Below, piece by piece: positions 5,319 to 5,913 of a DNA stretch of 5,913 nt. Source of the DNA: CAZADH01 sp964483805 (GTDB taxonomy: Bacteria; Muiribacteriota; Ozemobacteria; Ozemobacterales; Ozemobacteraceae); NCBI GenBank assembly GCA_964483805.1, contig CAZADH010000347.1:1-5913 (forward strand). The letters are read 5' to 3'. Numbering within the stretch: the first letter of the stretch is position 1; every line of letters starts with the position of its first letter. Under the pieces are notes generated by a model. It made no database searches and was not told the DNA's origin. It saw only the letters and a list, made by a program, of their open reading frames with translations. Position numbers and translations under genes: made by a program.

Positions 5319-5913
5319 TCAGCGAATCTGGTGGCGTTTGTAGAAGTTGCCGCTCACACTCGTCGCGTCCTCGAGTTCCATTGTGCGCCAGGCGCGAATC
5401 AGCACAATATTGGTGCCTGGATTGATAAACAGGTGGGCCCAGATTTGTGCGGTCCAGGTCGCGGCGGGGGTGCTCAGGCCGTCGCCCAGATCGCGGAACG
5501 CGCCCTGGGATTTTACATAATAATTGTATGTATCAGACGCCGTCGTGTCGGGATACGACACGACCCGAAAGATGCTCGACGACGCCGCCTCGTTCTCGAG
5601 CGTCACCGACGGCACCGAAAGGTAGAACCACTGGCTGGTGGCGACGAAAGGATATGTGGCCTTGAAAAATCCGTCGGCATTGCGGTCGGCCCCGACGTCT
5701 GAATACCGGAAATAGAGGCGGATTCTTTCCTGGGGAAGGAATGTGCTGGTTGTCGCTTGCAGCTTGCCCTGCACGAAATAGATCCCCGACAGCGCTGCGT
5801 CGCGTGCACGCCCGACGTTGTCGACGATGGCCGCGCCGCGGGTTTCGGTCTGCACCATTTGTACATACGAGGTCGACAGGCTCATCATGAACCCGAGCAT
5901 AAGGATTAGCAGC
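5319..5913 (-). CDS. Prepilin-like / PilX-like protein, N-terminus beyond the window
   Basis: The frame is open to the window edge: upstream of the ATG at 5900 the codons read LLIL, continuing a hydrophobic helix (LLILMLGFMMSLSTSYVQ). The true start, and any prepilin peptidase site, therefore lies outside. A hydrophobic N-terminal helix followed by a polar helix (TETRGAAIVDNVGRARDAAL, then GIYFVQGKL) is the layout of minor type IV pilin or PilX-like proteins. The remaining 150 or so residues form a Ser/Thr/Tyr/Phe-rich, probably beta-structured domain with no motif I recognise and no cysteine. It would be anchored in the inner membrane and possibly assembled into a pilus or pseudopilus. The call rests on layout, not on a family match; another envelope-anchored protein is possible. 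It ends 58 bases upstream of the next promoter's -35, and a T run on the minus strand (5292-5287) lacks a convincing hairpin. Confidence 0.5.
   Translation of the reverse strand, partial: LLILMLGFMMSLSTSYVQMVQTETRGAAIVDNVGRARDAALSGIYFVQGKLQATTSTFLPQERIRLYFRYSDVGADRNADGFFKATYPFVATSQWFYLSVPSVTLENEAASSSIFRVVSYPDTTASDTYNYYVKSQGAFRDLGDGLSTPAATWTAQIWAHLFINPGTNIVLIRAWRTMELEDATSVSGNFYKRHQIR

Overview
The window is a high-GC bacterial segment with one clearly AT-richer block in the middle. No rRNA or tRNA gene is visible, so the phylum cannot be fixed. The prepilin-like gene, the BMP-type nucleoside ABC transporter, the AAA/DUF4143 ATPase, the nucleotidyltransferase pair and a GTAGGGGCG-type hairpin repeat would all fit an uncultured environmental bacterium of a repeat-rich, high-GC lineage. 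That placement is a guess.

Left part (2-2864, + strand): a nucleoside/purine-type ABC importer (NupO-NupP-NupQ order). Its ATPase and first permease are read as one continuous frame. They are joined by a low-complexity linker encoded by degenerate 15-bp tandem repeats that end in a perfect 13-bp hairpin. The second permease overlaps the end of this gene and is probably translationally coupled to it. The N-terminal part of the ATPase lies outside the window.

Middle part (about 2878-4380, + strand): an AT-richer module with its own putative promoter. It encodes a 448-residue ATPase of the AAA_14/DUF4143 type with a PD-(D/E)XK-like C-terminus. Just past it, at 4395-4457, lies a 20-codon fragment of a second copy of the NupQ-like permease gene. 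It is a chimera in which an N-terminal piece is joined directly to the C-terminal piece at a shared Leu-Gly-Glu, with only synonymous differences from the intact gene. The ATPase module therefore sits between an intact permease gene and the scar of a deleted paralogue.

Right part (4454-5913, - strand): a two-gene unit, made of a small charged 72-residue protein followed by a minimal nucleotidyltransferase, driven by a well-formed promoter that predicts a leaderless mRNA. Upstream of it is the 3' part of a prepilin-like gene that runs off the window. The nucleotidyltransferase stop codon overlaps the stop codon of the permease scar on the other strand.

The transporter genes work together as one importer. 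The middle ATPase and the right-hand pair look like accessory or defence/toxin-antitoxin-type cargo with no visible functional link to transport. There is no gene-free stretch longer than 300 bases. The gaps are 2865-2954 (promoter and leader of the ATPase), 4302-4394 (nothing recognised), 4976-5005 (ribosome binding site) and 5225-5318 (promoter, otherwise nothing recognised).
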